NCBI RefSeq assembly: GCF_900101465.1
Contig: NZ_FMZM01000017.1
Span: 57,396-118,426 of the forward strand
Direction of reading: 5' to 3'
DNA length: 61,031 nt
Origin: Nocardioides lianchengensis
Lineage (GTDB): Bacteria > Actinomycetota > Actinomycetes > Propionibacteriales > Nocardioidaceae
Shown: one piece after another, positions 7,542-16,443 of the stretch
Layout: every line of letters begins with the position of its first letter
Numbering within the stretch: position 1 is the first letter of the stretch
Translations under genes and position numbers: made by a program
The notes under the pieces: generated by a model
Databases searched by the model: none
Told to the model about the DNA's origin: nothing
What the model saw: only the letters and a program-made list of their open reading frames with translations

Positions 7542-8318
7542 ATGGAGTGGCAGCGCGACCTGGTGGCCCTCCTGGTCGGGCTGGTCGTCGCCACCCTGAC
7601 CGCGCCGGTCGGCGTCTCCGGGGCGGTGTTTCTGCTGCCGGTGCAGCTGTCGGTCCTGCACGTGCCCAACCCTCAGGTCACGCCGACCAACCTGCTGTTC
7701 AACGTCGTCTCCGGGCCCGGGGCGCTGTGGCGCTACTGGCGGCGCGGGCAGCTGGAGCCGACCCTGGTCCGGTCTCTCGTCGTCGGCTGCGTCCCCGGCG
7801 TCGTGGTGGGGGCGGTGCTCCGCGTGCATGTCGTCAGCGACCCGACGGTCTTCCGGCTGGTCGCGGCCGCGGTGCTGCTGCCGACCGGGTTGCTGATCCT
7901 CCGACCCCGCCGCGGGGGCGTCGTACGACGGGCGCGAGGGCTGCCGCCGCGCACCGTGACCGCCCTGGCCCTGGTCGTCGGGGTGATCGGCGGGCTCTAC
8001 GGCATCGGCGGCGGCTCGGTGCTGGGCCCGCTGCTCGTCGGGAGCGGGATGGCGGTGAGCGTGGTCGCCCCCGCCGCGCTGGCCTCCACCCTGGTGACGT
8101 CGGTCGTCGGGGTGCTCGCCTTCGCCGGGCTGTCGCTCGGCCAGCCCGGCTCGATCGCCCCGGACTGGTCGGTCGGCCTGGCGGCGGGGCTCGGCGGCCT
8201 GGTCGGCGGGTACGCCGGCGCCGCCCTCCAGCCCCACCTCCCCGAGACCCTGCTCCGCCGCGCGCTCGGGTTGGCCGCTGTGGCCATCGCCGTGCTCTAC
8301 CTGGTCCAGGCCCGCTGA
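7542..8318 (+). CDS. TSUP-family transporter (TauE/SafE)
   Basis: A 258-residue integral membrane protein with about eight hydrophobic segments in two homologous halves, the TauE/SafE (TSUP) pattern. The first half carries APVGVSGAVFLLP and TPTNLLFNVVSGPGA; the second carries GGLYGIGGGSVLGPLLV and PAALASTLVTSVVG, the repeated GxxxGxGGG and Pro-Thr-Asn type motifs of the family. Relatives export or import sulfite, sulfonates or other small organic anions; the substrate cannot be told from sequence. Start ATG 7542 follows a leaderless -10 box. No sulfur-metabolism neighbour helps to define its role. Confidence 0.9.
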   Translation: MEWQRDLVALLVGLVVATLTAPVGVSGAVFLLPVQLSVLHVPNPQVTPTNLLFNVVSGPGALWRYWRRGQLEPTLVRSLVVGCVPGVVVGAVLRVHVVSDPTVFRLVAAAVLLPTGLLILRPRRGGVVRRARGLPPRTVTALALVVGVIGGLYGIGGGSVLGPLLVGSGMAVSVVAPAALASTLVTSVVGVLAFAGLSLGQPGSIAPDWSVGLAAGLGGLVGGYAGAALQPHLPETLLRRALGLAAVAIAVLYLVQAR

Positions 8319-8373
8319 CCCGTCACCCCTACGGGTGCGTGGCTCCCGACGGCCTGCGGGTCACCGGACAGAC

Positions 8374-9555
8374 ATGTTGGCTGCGACGTGGCAAGGACCC
8401 CGCGACATCCGGGTGGAGGAGGTGCCGGACCCGACGATCGTCGATCCCACCGACGCGATCATCCGGGTCACGTCCACCGGCCTCTGCGGCTCGGACCTGC
8501 ACCTCTACGAACCGCTGGGAGCCTTCATGACTCCCGGCGACATCGTCGGCCACGAGCCGATGGGCGTGGTCGTCGAGGTCGGACCGGAGGTGCGCGAGCT
8601 GAAGGTCGGCGACCGGGTCGTGGTCCCGTTCAACATCAGCTGCGGGTCCTGCTGGACCTGTGAGCGGAAGCTCTACAGCCAGTGCGAGACCACCCAGAAC
8701 CGCGACCAGGGCACCGGTGCGAGCCTGCTCGGCTTCAGCAAGCTGTACGGCGCCGTGCCCGGTGGCCAGGCGGAGTACCTGCGGGTGCAGTTCGCCGACT
8801 TCCTCCCGGTGAAGGTCCCCGAGGGGCCGTCGGACGACCGCTTCCTCTTCCTCTCCGACGTGCTCCCGACCGCCTGGCAGGGCGTGCGGTACGCCGACGT
8901 CCCCGCGGGCGGCACGCTGCTGGTCGTCGGCGCCGGACCGATCGGCGACATGGCCACCCGCATCGCCCGGCACGAGGGTCTGCGCGTGATCACCGTGGAC
9001 CGGGTCCCGGAGCGGCTGGCCCGGGTGGCGGCGCGCGGGGCCGAGACGATCGACCTCGACGCCGTGGACGACCTCGGCGAGGAGGTCCGCTCCCGCACCG
9101 GGGGGCGCGGTGCCGACGCCGTCATCGACGCCGTCGGCATGGAGGCGCACGGCAACCCGGTGGCCGAGAAGATGATCAAGGCCGTCGGCCTGCTGCCCGA
9201 CGCCGTCGCGCAGCCGTTGATGAAGAACGCCGGCATCGACCGGCTCGCGGCCCTGCACCAGGGCATCGACGCCGTACGCCGTGGCGGGACCGTCTCCGTC
9301 CTGGGCGTGTACGGCGGCGCGACCAGCCCGATGCCGCTCATGCAGATGTTCGACAAGCAGATCCAGCTGCGCATGGGCCAGGCCAACGTCCGCGCCTGGA
9401 CCGACGACATCCTCCCGCTGCTCACCGACGACGCCGACCCGCTCGGCACCGAGTCGTTCGCGACGCACCGGCTGCCGCTCAGCGAGGCCCCGGAGGCGTA
9501 CGCGAAGTTCCGTGACAAGGAGGACGGCATGGTCAAGGTCGTGTTCACGCCGTGA
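8374..9555 (+). CDS. Zinc-dependent alcohol dehydrogenase
   Basis: About 393 residues of the medium-chain dehydrogenase family. Catalytic zinc ligands are visible as Cys38 in GLCGSDLH and His60-Glu61 in GHEP; structural zinc ligands are Cys90, Cys93, Cys96 and Cys104. The Rossmann signature is VVGAGPIGDMA near 188-198, followed by VDRVPERL, which suggests NAD(H). It resembles glutathione-independent formaldehyde dehydrogenase-like and threonine dehydrogenase-like enzymes; exact alcohol unknown. Start ATG 8374 is chosen by homology of MLAATWQGPRDI; a GTG at 8335 is too far upstream. It overlaps the following flavodoxin-like gene by 4 bases, so the two are an operon. Confidence 0.9.
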   Translation: MLAATWQGPRDIRVEEVPDPTIVDPTDAIIRVTSTGLCGSDLHLYEPLGAFMTPGDIVGHEPMGVVVEVGPEVRELKVGDRVVVPFNISCGSCWTCERKLYSQCETTQNRDQGTGASLLGFSKLYGAVPGGQAEYLRVQFADFLPVKVPEGPSDDRFLFLSDVLPTAWQGVRYADVPAGGTLLVVGAGPIGDMATRIARHEGLRVITVDRVPERLARVAARGAETIDLDAVDDLGEEVRSRTGGRGADAVIDAVGMEAHGNPVAEKMIKAVGLLPDAVAQPLMKNAGIDRLAALHQGIDAVRRGGTVSVLGVYGGATSPMPLMQMFDKQIQLRMGQANVRAWTDDILPLLTDDADPLGTESFATHRLPLSEAPEAYAKFRDKEDGMVKVVFTP

Positions 9556-10160
9556 GCGACCTGACCTCGCTCGTCCTGGTCTGCACCCTGAAGCCCTCGC
9601 CGGCCGAGTCGAGCTCGATGCTGCTGGGCCGGCAGGTCCTCGACGAGCTCGCCGCTCACGGCGCCCCGGGCGAGGTCGTGCGGGTGGCCGATCACACGGT
9701 GAAGTTCGGGGTCAGCACGGACGAGGGCGATGGCGACGAGTGGCCGGACATTCGCGCGAAGATGCTGGCCTCTGACGTCCTCGCGGTCGTGACCCCGATC
9801 TGGATGGGCCAGCCCGCCTCGCTCAGCAAGGTGGTGATGGAACGGCTGGACGCCGAGATCAGCGAGACCGACGACGAGGGCCGGATGCTGACCTTCGGCA
9901 AGGTGGCTCTGGTCGGAGTGGTCGGCAACGAGGACGGCGCTCACCACGTGGTCGCCGAGCTTCTCCAGGCCCTGAACGACACCGGCTTCTCGGTCGCGGC
10001 GAACGCCGGAACCTACTGGGTCGGCGAAGCGATGGGGTCCGTCGACTACCAGGACCTCGACGAGACCCCCGAGAAGACCGCGTCGACGACGCGGACCTCG
10101 GCGGCGAACGCCGTGCACCTGGCTCGGTCGTTGAAGGCGGCGCCGTACCCGCCGTCCTGA
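9552..10160 (+). CDS. NADPH-dependent FMN reductase/flavodoxin-like protein
   Basis: A 202-residue flavodoxin-fold protein: beta strand SLVLVCTLKPSPAESSS carries the phosphate-binding loop, and VLAVVTPIWMGQPASLSK is the flavin-binding segment, followed by VALVGVVGNEDGAHH. Family members reduce FMN with NAD(P)H or bind FMN as an electron shuttle. GTG 9552 overlaps the stop of the alcohol dehydrogenase (GTGA), so it may use electrons from, or share a substrate pathway with, that enzyme; that link is inference. The C-terminal part (VGEAMGSVDYQDLDE) is characteristic of the actinobacterial NADPH-dependent FMN reductase subgroup. Confidence 0.85.
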   Translation: MSDLTSLVLVCTLKPSPAESSSMLLGRQVLDELAAHGAPGEVVRVADHTVKFGVSTDEGDGDEWPDIRAKMLASDVLAVVTPIWMGQPASLSKVVMERLDAEISETDDEGRMLTFGKVALVGVVGNEDGAHHVVAELLQALNDTGFSVAANAGTYWVGEAMGSVDYQDLDETPEKTASTTRTSAANAVHLARSLKAAPYPPS

Positions 10161-10228
10161 TCCGTGGTCTAGGCCCGGGAGGGGTTCGGCGACGGAATGT
10201 CGACCGGCCTGCAAGGATAAGAGGCGTG

Positions 10229-11260
10229 ATGACGAGTTGGTCGCGGCACCCGCGCGAGAACCTGGGGCTGCTGATCGGGCTCGTGCTCCTGGCCGGACTG
10301 ACCACGATCTCCGTGGTCGGGGAGCTGCAGCTCACCACCGCGATGGTCGCGGCTCCCATCGTGGCCTCGTTCCTCGCCGACGTCCGGCGCACGGCCGTGG
10401 TGGCCGTCGGCGCTGTCCTCGCCTCGGCCTTCGGCGGCCTCTGGCTGGACCTGCCGATGACCGGCTCCTACTGGTTCCGCGTCGGCCTGTGCATCGGCCT
10501 CTCCGTCCTGGCCACGGTCTCCGCGCTGCTGCGCGACCGCCGCGAGGCGCGGCTGCGCCGGATGATCGTGATCGCCGAGACCGCCCAGCGGGCGGTCCTG
10601 CGGTCGATGCCGACGGCGATCGGCTCGGTCGGGCTGGCCGCGCGCTACGTCTCGGCCAGCGAGGAGGCCCTGGTGGGCGGCGACCTCTACGAGGTCGCGG
10701 CCACGCCGTACGGCGTCCGCGTGATCGTCGGAGACGTGCGGGGCAAGGGCCTCGAGGCCGTGCAGACCGCTGCCGCCGTGCTGGGCGCCTTCCGGGCCGC
10801 GGCGTTCACCGAGCCGGACCCGGCCAGCCTCGCCCGCCGGATCGACGAGGCGCTGCTGCAGCACATCGGCGACGAGGAGTTCGTGACCGCGATCCTGGGC
10901 CAGTTCCACGGTGAGCACGTCGTGCTGGCCAACTGCGGCCACCACCCGCCGCTGCTGGTCACCCACGCGGGCGCCGCACTCGTCGACACCGGCGAGCCGA
11001 CACTGCCGCTCGGCCTGGGCAGCGCCCCGGTCCTCTCCGAGCACACCTGGCCGGCCGGCAGCCGGCTGCTGTTCTACACCGACGGCCTGGTCGAGGCCCG
11101 GGATCGTCAGGGGGAGTTCTTCCCGCTCGACGACTTCGCCACCGAGCTGGGCGAGGGCCCGGTCGACGAGGCCCTGGACCGGCTGGTCGAGCGGCTGCTG
11201 ACCTTCGGCTCGCACGACACCAGCGACGACGTCGCCCTCGTGCTGGCCCAGAACGGCTGA
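10229..11260 (+). CDS. Membrane-anchored PP2C (SpoIIE-type) phosphatase
   Basis: A 343-residue phosphatase with about four N-terminal membrane helices (residues about 10-105) and a cytoplasmic SpoIIE/PP2C domain (about 130-340). Signatures: GGDLYEVA, GDVRGKGLEAV, FYTDGLVEARDR and a closing TSDDVALVL. Such phosphatases dephosphorylate STAS antagonists to release sigma factors, here with input from the membrane. ATG 10229 is preceded by AAGGATAAGAGG; GTG 10226 is an alternative. It is the second phosphatase in the window and lies within 3 kb of a STAS gene, so the window holds a small partner-switching network. It converges with the methyltransferase gene, stops 4 bases apart. Confidence 0.9.
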   Translation: MTSWSRHPRENLGLLIGLVLLAGLTTISVVGELQLTTAMVAAPIVASFLADVRRTAVVAVGAVLASAFGGLWLDLPMTGSYWFRVGLCIGLSVLATVSALLRDRREARLRRMIVIAETAQRAVLRSMPTAIGSVGLAARYVSASEEALVGGDLYEVAATPYGVRVIVGDVRGKGLEAVQTAAAVLGAFRAAAFTEPDPASLARRIDEALLQHIGDEEFVTAILGQFHGEHVVLANCGHHPPLLVTHAGAALVDTGEPTLPLGLGSAPVLSEHTWPAGSRLLFYTDGLVEARDRQGEFFPLDDFATELGEGPVDEALDRLVERLLTFGSHDTSDDVALVLAQNG

Positions 11261-11264
11261 TCGC

Positions 11265-12110
11265 TCAGGCGGACGCCGTGACCAACCAGGTCGCGGCGGG
11301 CAGCTGGAGCGCTCCGTCGACGAGGGTCGCGCGGAGCTCGGCGCGGACCTCGTCGAGGAGCGCCGTCCACGCCGCAGCCCCCAGCTCGGGCTCCAGACGG
11401 GCCCGCGCGTCCCGCCCGGTGCCGGTGGCCAGGATGGTGGCCAGCCGCTCCTCGACGCCGTCGCTGGTGGCGGTGGAGTAGTCGAGGGCGACGTCGAGCG
11501 CCTTGACGGCGACCCGGTCCCACCCGGCGTCGGCCAGGACCGTCCGGACCCGGTCCGGGTCGGCGAAGGCCCGGGGGCCGGGCGCGCCGTCGGGGTCACG
11601 CTCCACCGGCGGGAGCCGGCGGGTGAGCACCTCGGTGCCCCGGGTGAAGATCGGGTTCTCGGCATCGCCGCGCCAGCAGACGAAGGCCAGCCGGCCGCCG
11701 GGCGCGGCCGCGGTCCGGATCCGGGTGAAGGCCTCCACCGGGTCGGCGAAGAACATCACCCCGAAGCGGGACACCACCCGGTCGAAGGCCGGGCCCGGCG
11801 CGGCGGCCAGCAGGTCGGTCGACTGGGCGTCCGCGAGGAGGACCTCGGCGACGGGGACCCGGCGCCGTGCGGCCTCGACCATCGTCGGGGAGATGTCGAC
11901 GCCGACCGGCGTCGCTCCCGACGCCGCAGCCGCCTCGAGGAGGGTGCCCGAGCCGCAGCCGACGTCGAGCACCCGGTGCCCCGGCTCGATCGCCGCGGCC
12001 GCGAGCAGGGCCGTGGTGATCGGCGCGAACGCCGCGTCGAAGGTCTGTTCCTGCTCGACCCACCCGGCGCCGACGTCGGTCCAGGTGCTGCGCATCCCGT
12101 CGTTGCTCAT
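11265..12110 (-). CDS. Class I SAM-dependent methyltransferase
   Basis: A 281-residue methyltransferase. SAM motif I is VLDVGCGSGTLLEAA, followed by GVDISPTMVEAAR and LLADAQSTDL, and VVSRFGVMFFADP as post-motif region; this is the UbiE/Methyltransf_11 type. The substrate is not apparent. ATG 12110 overlaps the stop of the alpha/beta hydrolase gene (ATGA), and it is the last gene of a reverse-strand run that includes a two-component system and ABC transporter. It may modify a small molecule handled by that system, or simply be co-transcribed. Confidence 0.88.
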   Translation of the reverse strand: MSNDGMRSTWTDVGAGWVEQEQTFDAAFAPITTALLAAAAIEPGHRVLDVGCGSGTLLEAAAASGATPVGVDISPTMVEAARRRVPVAEVLLADAQSTDLLAAAPGPAFDRVVSRFGVMFFADPVEAFTRIRTAAAPGGRLAFVCWRGDAENPIFTRGTEVLTRRLPPVERDPDGAPGPRAFADPDRVRTVLADAGWDRVAVKALDVALDYSTATSDGVEERLATILATGTGRDARARLEPELGAAAWTALLDEVRAELRATLVDGALQLPAATWLVTASA

Positions 12111-12841
12111 GGTCTCTCCTGCAGGAAGTCGTGGACGATACGGCCGACCAGACCGGGACGCTCGACCACCAGCAGGTGGCTGGCCCCGGGGACGATGCAG
12201 AGCTGGGCGTCCGGGACGGCGCTCGCGATCGTCAGGGTGTGCTCGGTGCTGATGCTGTCGCGGTCGCCGGCCATCACCAGCGTCCGCGCGGTCACGCCGG
12301 CCAGCGACGCGGGCACGATCTGCGGCTGCTGGGTCCACAGCGCCATCAGCCGCTCGGTGACGACCGGAGCGTGCTCCGGACCGTCGGGGGAGAGCTCGTC
12401 GTACTCCCGATCGATCTGCGCCGAAGCCGCCTGCCACGCCGCGCTGGGGGTGCGGTCCCCGGTCACGAAGCCGGACGGGTCCAGGTTGCCGCTGATCGTC
12501 ACGAGCGAGCGGACCCGCCCGGGGTGGTCGCGGGCCAGCAGCAGCCCGATGATCGCGCCGTCGCTGAAGCCCACCACGTGGGCGTCGCTGAGGCCGACGG
12601 CGTCGAGGTAGGCCAGCGTCTCGTCGACCATCGCGCCGTAGTCGAAGGCCCGGCCGTGGTCGGGCGTGCGTCCGTGGGCGGCCCGCTCCGGCGCGTGCAC
12701 GAGGTACGACGGGGTCAGCTCGCCTGACATCGCCCGCATGGTCTCGATCGAGCAGAACCCGCCGTGCAGGAGCAGCAGCGGCTCACCGGCGCCGGTGATC
12801 TCGTGGTAGCTGCGGTGACCGGACACGTCCAGGTAGGGCAC
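12107..12841 (-). CDS. Alpha/beta hydrolase
   Basis: A 244-residue alpha/beta hydrolase. The oxyanion motif LLHGGF is at 25-30 and the nucleophile elbow GFSDG at 91-95 (Ser93); Asp in LVMAGDRDSI and His in PGASHLLVVE complete the triad. The GxSDG elbow and small size resemble esterases and C-C hydrolases; substrate unknown. GTG 12841 has AGAGGA upstream. It starts 15 bases after the histidine kinase stop and overlaps the methyltransferase by 4 bases, so it is probably part of the same transcript. Confidence 0.88.
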   Translation of the reverse strand: MPYLDVSGHRSYHEITGAGEPLLLLHGGFCSIETMRAMSGELTPSYLVHAPERAAHGRTPDHGRAFDYGAMVDETLAYLDAVGLSDAHVVGFSDGAIIGLLLARDHPGRVRSLVTISGNLDPSGFVTGDRTPSAAWQAASAQIDREYDELSPDGPEHAPVVTERLMALWTQQPQIVPASLAGVTARTLVMAGDRDSISTEHTLTIASAVPDAQLCIVPGASHLLVVERPGLVGRIVHDFLQERP

Positions 12842-12856
12842 GTCCCGATCCTCTCA

Positions 12857-14572
12857 TCAGCGGCCCGGAGCGCTGGGCGAGTCGGGTTCGCCGGGTTCGC
12901 CGGGGAGGGTGAGTGCGACGGTGGTGCCCCGGCCCACGGTGCTGGTGACCTCGACCGCACCGCCGTGCGCCTCGGTGATCTGGCGGACGATGGCCAGGCC
13001 CAGTCCGCTGCCGCCCGTGGCCCGGCTCCGCGACGGGTCGACGCGGCGGAACCGCTCGAACACGTGCGGCAGCTCGTCGGCGGGGATCCCCTCCCCGGTG
13101 TCGGACACGGCGATCCTGCCGGAGGAGCCGGCGAGGGTGACCCGGCCGCCGCGGGGCGTGTGACGCAGCGCGTTGGCGACCAGGTTGCCGACCGCCTGAC
13201 GCAGCCGGACCGGGTCGGCGCGCACGCCCGAGCCGGGCTCGGCCGCGACGTCCAGCTCGATCCCGGCCGCCTCGGCCGCGCCGCCGAACGCCTCGGCGAC
13301 CTGGGCCAGGAACAGCGCCAGGTCGACCGGTGCCGGCTCGAGCCGGAGCTCGCCGGCGTCCCCGAGCGCGAGGTCGTGCAGGTCGTCGACGAGCCGCTGC
13401 AGATGCAGGGTCTCCTCGTGCAGGCTGGCCAGCAGACGGTCGTCGGGCTCGACCAGCCCGTCCTGCGCCGCCTCGAGCCAACCGCGCACGTTGGCGAGCG
13501 GGGTCCGCAGCTCGTGCGAGACGTCGCCGACCAGGCGCCGCCTGGCCTCCTCCAGCTGCTGCCGGCGCTCGGCCATCCGGTTGAACGCCTGGGCCACCTC
13601 GCCGACCTCGTCGGGGCGCCGGGCCGGCACCCGGGCGCCCAGGTCGCCGTCCCCGGCCCGCTGGGCCACGGCGGCCATCCGGCGCAGCGGGCGGACCACG
13701 CTCCCCGCGAGCACCGCGCAGAGCAGCAACGTGACCAGGAGGACCGCGCCGGCCAGCCAGGCGATGCGGAGCTGGGCGGCCCGGGAGAAGTCCCACAGCA
13801 CGTCCGCGGTCGACTCCGAGCCGTCGGCGACGAACAGCAGGGCCGCGGGGGCGACGTACCCCGAGAGCGCGGCGCGGCGGGCCCGGTCCGCGCAGCGGGC
13901 CACGGTGCCGTGGCGCTCCCGGTAGGCGACGATGACCGAGAAGTCCTCGACGACCGCCTCGACCGGCGCCAGCCCGGCCCGGCCCAGGCAGCGGTCGACC
14001 AGGGCCTGCAGGCGGGTCCATGCGCGGGTGTCGTCGGAGTCGGCGAACGGTCCGAGGGCCCGGCTGTCGAGCGCTCCGGGCGGCGCGACGGCGTAGCGCC
14101 GGCAGCCCTCGCCGTCGCCCTCGTCGCACGGGATGACCGCGGGCTCGGCGACGGCCGCCGTGGCGGGGAGCTCCAGGGTGTCGCGCAGGACCGTGTCGAC
14201 GTCCAGCGGGTCGAGCGTGGCGCGGGCACGTGCCGGGTCGCGCGGGTCGGTGCGGTCCTCGGAGTCGACCAGCGCCCGACCCCTCAGGTCGGTGACGCTG
14301 ACCCGGTGGCCCGCTTGCCGCGCCAGGCGGTCCACGAGCGGGGCGGCCGCGGCCCAGTCCCGGTGGGTCGCGGCGAAGTCGACGAGCGCGTCGTAGGTCC
14401 GGGCGTCGGTGTGCAGCGACTCCTGCTCCTCCTCGCGGACCGCGACCGTGGTCGCCCGCACGGTCGCCCAGGTGGCGGCGGCCACCGCGACCAGCGCCAC
14501 CACGGCGGCGATGCCGAAGATCCGGACGAACAGGCTGCGGCGCCAGGGCACCCGGGTGCGAGGACCGCTCAC
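12857..14572 (-). CDS. Two-component sensor histidine kinase
   Basis: A 571-residue membrane kinase. One membrane helix lies near 14-38, an extracytoplasmic sensor region spans about 40-270 with cysteines in PCDEGDGEGC and RCADRA, a second helix about 272-297, HAMP about 298-345, HisKA with VSHELRTPL (His353), and HATPase with NLVANALRHT, DTGEGIP and GGSGLGLAIV. It presumably phosphorylates the response regulator whose gene overlaps it (GTG 14572 overlaps TGA at 14569-14571). Genes upstream encode an ABC efflux system, adaptor and lipoprotein, the arrangement of cell-envelope stress or antimicrobial sensing and detoxification modules. The signal is unknown; the unusually large, cysteine-containing sensor region is distinctive. 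Confidence 0.93.
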   Translation of the reverse strand: MSGPRTRVPWRRSLFVRIFGIAAVVALVAVAAATWATVRATTVAVREEEQESLHTDARTYDALVDFAATHRDWAAAAPLVDRLARQAGHRVSVTDLRGRALVDSEDRTDPRDPARARATLDPLDVDTVLRDTLELPATAAVAEPAVIPCDEGDGEGCRRYAVAPPGALDSRALGPFADSDDTRAWTRLQALVDRCLGRAGLAPVEAVVEDFSVIVAYRERHGTVARCADRARRAALSGYVAPAALLFVADGSESTADVLWDFSRAAQLRIAWLAGAVLLVTLLLCAVLAGSVVRPLRRMAAVAQRAGDGDLGARVPARRPDEVGEVAQAFNRMAERRQQLEEARRRLVGDVSHELRTPLANVRGWLEAAQDGLVEPDDRLLASLHEETLHLQRLVDDLHDLALGDAGELRLEPAPVDLALFLAQVAEAFGGAAEAAGIELDVAAEPGSGVRADPVRLRQAVGNLVANALRHTPRGGRVTLAGSSGRIAVSDTGEGIPADELPHVFERFRRVDPSRSRATGGSGLGLAIVRQITEAHGGAVEVTSTVGRGTTVALTLPGEPGEPDSPSAPGR

Positions 14573-15252
14573 GGGGCGACCGCGCAGGCGTACCCGACGC
14601 CGTAGACCGTGCGGATCAGCGCCGGGTCGAGCTTCTTGCGGAGGTTGGCCACGTGCACGTCGACCGTACGGCGGGTCACGTGCCCGCTCTCGCCGTGGGA
14701 GCGGGCGATGAGCTGCTCGCGGCTGAACACCCGGCCCGGCTCGGCGGCCAGGGTCTCCAGCAGCGCGAACTCGCCCGCCGTGCAGTCGACGGGCACGCCG
14801 CGCCAGTGGACCTCATGGGTGGCGGGCGCGACCACCAGCTCGCCGACCGTGATCGGCGGGCGCGCGACCCCGCTCGACGACACCCGGTGGCGCCGCAGCA
14901 GCGAGCGCACCCGAGCCATCAGCTCCCGGGGGCTGTAGGGCTTGGTGAGGAAGTCGTCGGCGCCCAGATCGAGCGCGTCGAGCAGGTCGTCCTCGCCGGC
15001 CCGGGCCGTGAGCACCAGGATCGGCACCGCCTCCGACTCCGGCTGCGACCGCAGGATCCGGCAGACGTCGAGGCCGTCGAGGCGGGGCATCATCACGTCG
15101 AGGACCAGCAGGTCCGGGACGCGGCGCCGTACCTCGTCGACCGCCGCGCGGCCGTCGCCCACGACCGTGACCTCGTGGCCCTCCGCGACGGCGTACCGCC
15201 GGACCAGCTCGGCCTGCTTGGGATCGTCCTCGGCGATCAGGATGCGTGCCAC
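14569..15252 (-). CDS. OmpR-family response regulator
   Basis: A 227-residue regulator: receiver domain (1-120) with acidic pocket EDD at 8-10 and phospho-acceptor Asp52 in LVLDVMMP, and a winged-helix DNA-binding domain (about 130-226) with REQLIARS and RRTVDVHVANLRKKL. It is paired with the overlapping histidine kinase gene. GTG 15252 sits 6 bases after TAGGGT (15264-15259), so besides read-through from the transporter genes it probably has its own leaderless promoter. Likely targets are the transporter operon upstream and possibly itself. Confidence 0.95.
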   Translation of the reverse strand: MARILIAEDDPKQAELVRRYAVAEGHEVTVVGDGRAAVDEVRRRVPDLLVLDVMMPRLDGLDVCRILRSQPESEAVPILVLTARAGEDDLLDALDLGADDFLTKPYSPRELMARVRSLLRRHRVSSSGVARPPITVGELVVAPATHEVHWRGVPVDCTAGEFALLETLAAEPGRVFSREQLIARSHGESGHVTRRTVDVHVANLRKKLDPALIRTVYGVGYACAVAP

Positions 15253-15258
15253 GCCGCG

Positions 15259-15264
15259 ACCCTA
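15259..15264 (-). promoter_or_regulatory. -10 element TAGGGT, internal leaderless promoter
   Basis: Reading on the minus strand, TAGGGT spans 15264 to 15259 and ends 6 bases before GTG 15252. It overlaps the last codon of the ABC permease gene, giving the two-component genes an internal promoter. Confidence 0.55.
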
Positions 15265-16443
15265 AGCCGTCGCCAGGGCGGCGGTGGGGGAGAGGCGGGA
15301 GGCGCGGACGGCGGGGTAGATGCCGGCCAGCGCACCGACGACCACCGCGCCCAGCACGCCACCCGCCACGGCGGGCAGGGGGACGACGGCCGGCCACCCG
15401 CGCGCGACCGCGTACCCGACGCTGCCGAGCACCCCGGTCGCCGTCCCGGCCGCACCGCCCAGCAGCGAGAGCAGCACCGCCTCGGTGAGGAACTGCCGTC
15501 GTACGTCGCGCCGGGTCGCCCCGAGCGCTCGCCGCAGGCCGATCTCGCGGCGCCGCTCCAGCACGGACACGATCATCGTGTTGGCCACCCCGATCCCGCC
15601 GACCGCGAGCGCGACGCCGGCCAGCCCGAGGAAGAGCGCCGCGAAGGTGCCCTGGGTGGCGCGCTTCGCGGCGAGCGCGTCGGACGGGCGGCTGACCGAG
15701 ATCAGCCCCGGCAGCGTCGGGTCCAGCGTCGCCGGTAGCACGTCGCGGACCGCCTCGACCTGCGACTCGACGGCCCGGAGGTAGACGACCGTGGGGCGGC
15801 CGTCGTACCCGAGGTGAGCGCGAGCGGCGCCCGCGCCGACGAACGCCGCCTGCTCCAGCTCGGGGGTGAGCGGCATGGGTGCGAGGACGCCGACCACGCT
15901 CATCCAGGTGTCGTCGACCAGCAGCTGGCGGGGCCGCGCCGGGTCCACGCCGTCGACCCCGAGCCAGGCGGCGGCGCGGGCGCCGAGCACCACCGCCGGG
16001 AGGTCGACGGTCGCGTCGCTGAGGAAGACCCCGGCCTCGACCCGGCCCCGCACGGCGGCCAACAGGTCCGGCGTGGCGGCCAGGGTGGTGATACCCGCGG
16101 TCCGGTTGGGGTCGGCCAGCGGGTCGCCGAGCACCCGCGCGTTGAGGTTGGCGACGGCCGCGGCGGCCTCGACCGGCGGGATCCGACGGACCATGGCGGC
16201 CACCTCCTCGGGGAGGGTGGGAGCCGGGTCGCTCGCCCCGTTCGGCTGCGCGACGAGCACGTCCGTGCCGAGCTCGCTGAGCCGGCGGTCCAGGTCGGCC
16301 TGCCCGCTGGCCGGGATGCCCGTCACCAGCACCAGGGTGGCGATGCCGAGGGCGATCCCGACCGCGCTCATCACCGCACGACCGGGCCGGCCGCGGACGC
16401 CGTGCCAGCCGAGGACCAGGGCGTCGACGAGTGCGCTGCTCAT
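15262..16443 (-). CDS. ABC transporter permease (MacB/FtsX type)
   Basis: A 393-residue permease with one N-terminal membrane helix (about 20-42), a long extracytoplasmic MacB-like core (about 45-265), and three C-terminal helices (about 270-385) including the FtsX region GIGVANTMIVSVLERRREIGLRRALGA split across the coupling helix. Such MacB-type permeases transmit mechanical force to extracytoplasmic partners and export lipoproteins or peptides. It overlaps the ATPase gene by 4 bases. The adjacent adaptor and lipoprotein genes point to a tripartite-like export or envelope-sensing complex. Actinobacteria lack a TolC-type outer channel, so the cargo would be released at or beyond the cell wall. 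Confidence 0.93.
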   Translation of the reverse strand: MSSALVDALVLGWHGVRGRPGRAVMSAVGIALGIATLVLVTGIPASGQADLDRRLSELGTDVLVAQPNGASDPAPTLPEEVAAMVRRIPPVEAAAAVANLNARVLGDPLADPNRTAGITTLAATPDLLAAVRGRVEAGVFLSDATVDLPAVVLGARAAAWLGVDGVDPARPRQLLVDDTWMSVVGVLAPMPLTPELEQAAFVGAGAARAHLGYDGRPTVVYLRAVESQVEAVRDVLPATLDPTLPGLISVSRPSDALAAKRATQGTFAALFLGLAGVALAVGGIGVANTMIVSVLERRREIGLRRALGATRRDVRRQFLTEAVLLSLLGGAAGTATGVLGSVGYAVARGWPAVVPLPAVAGGVLGAVVVGALAGIYPAVRASRLSPTAALATA

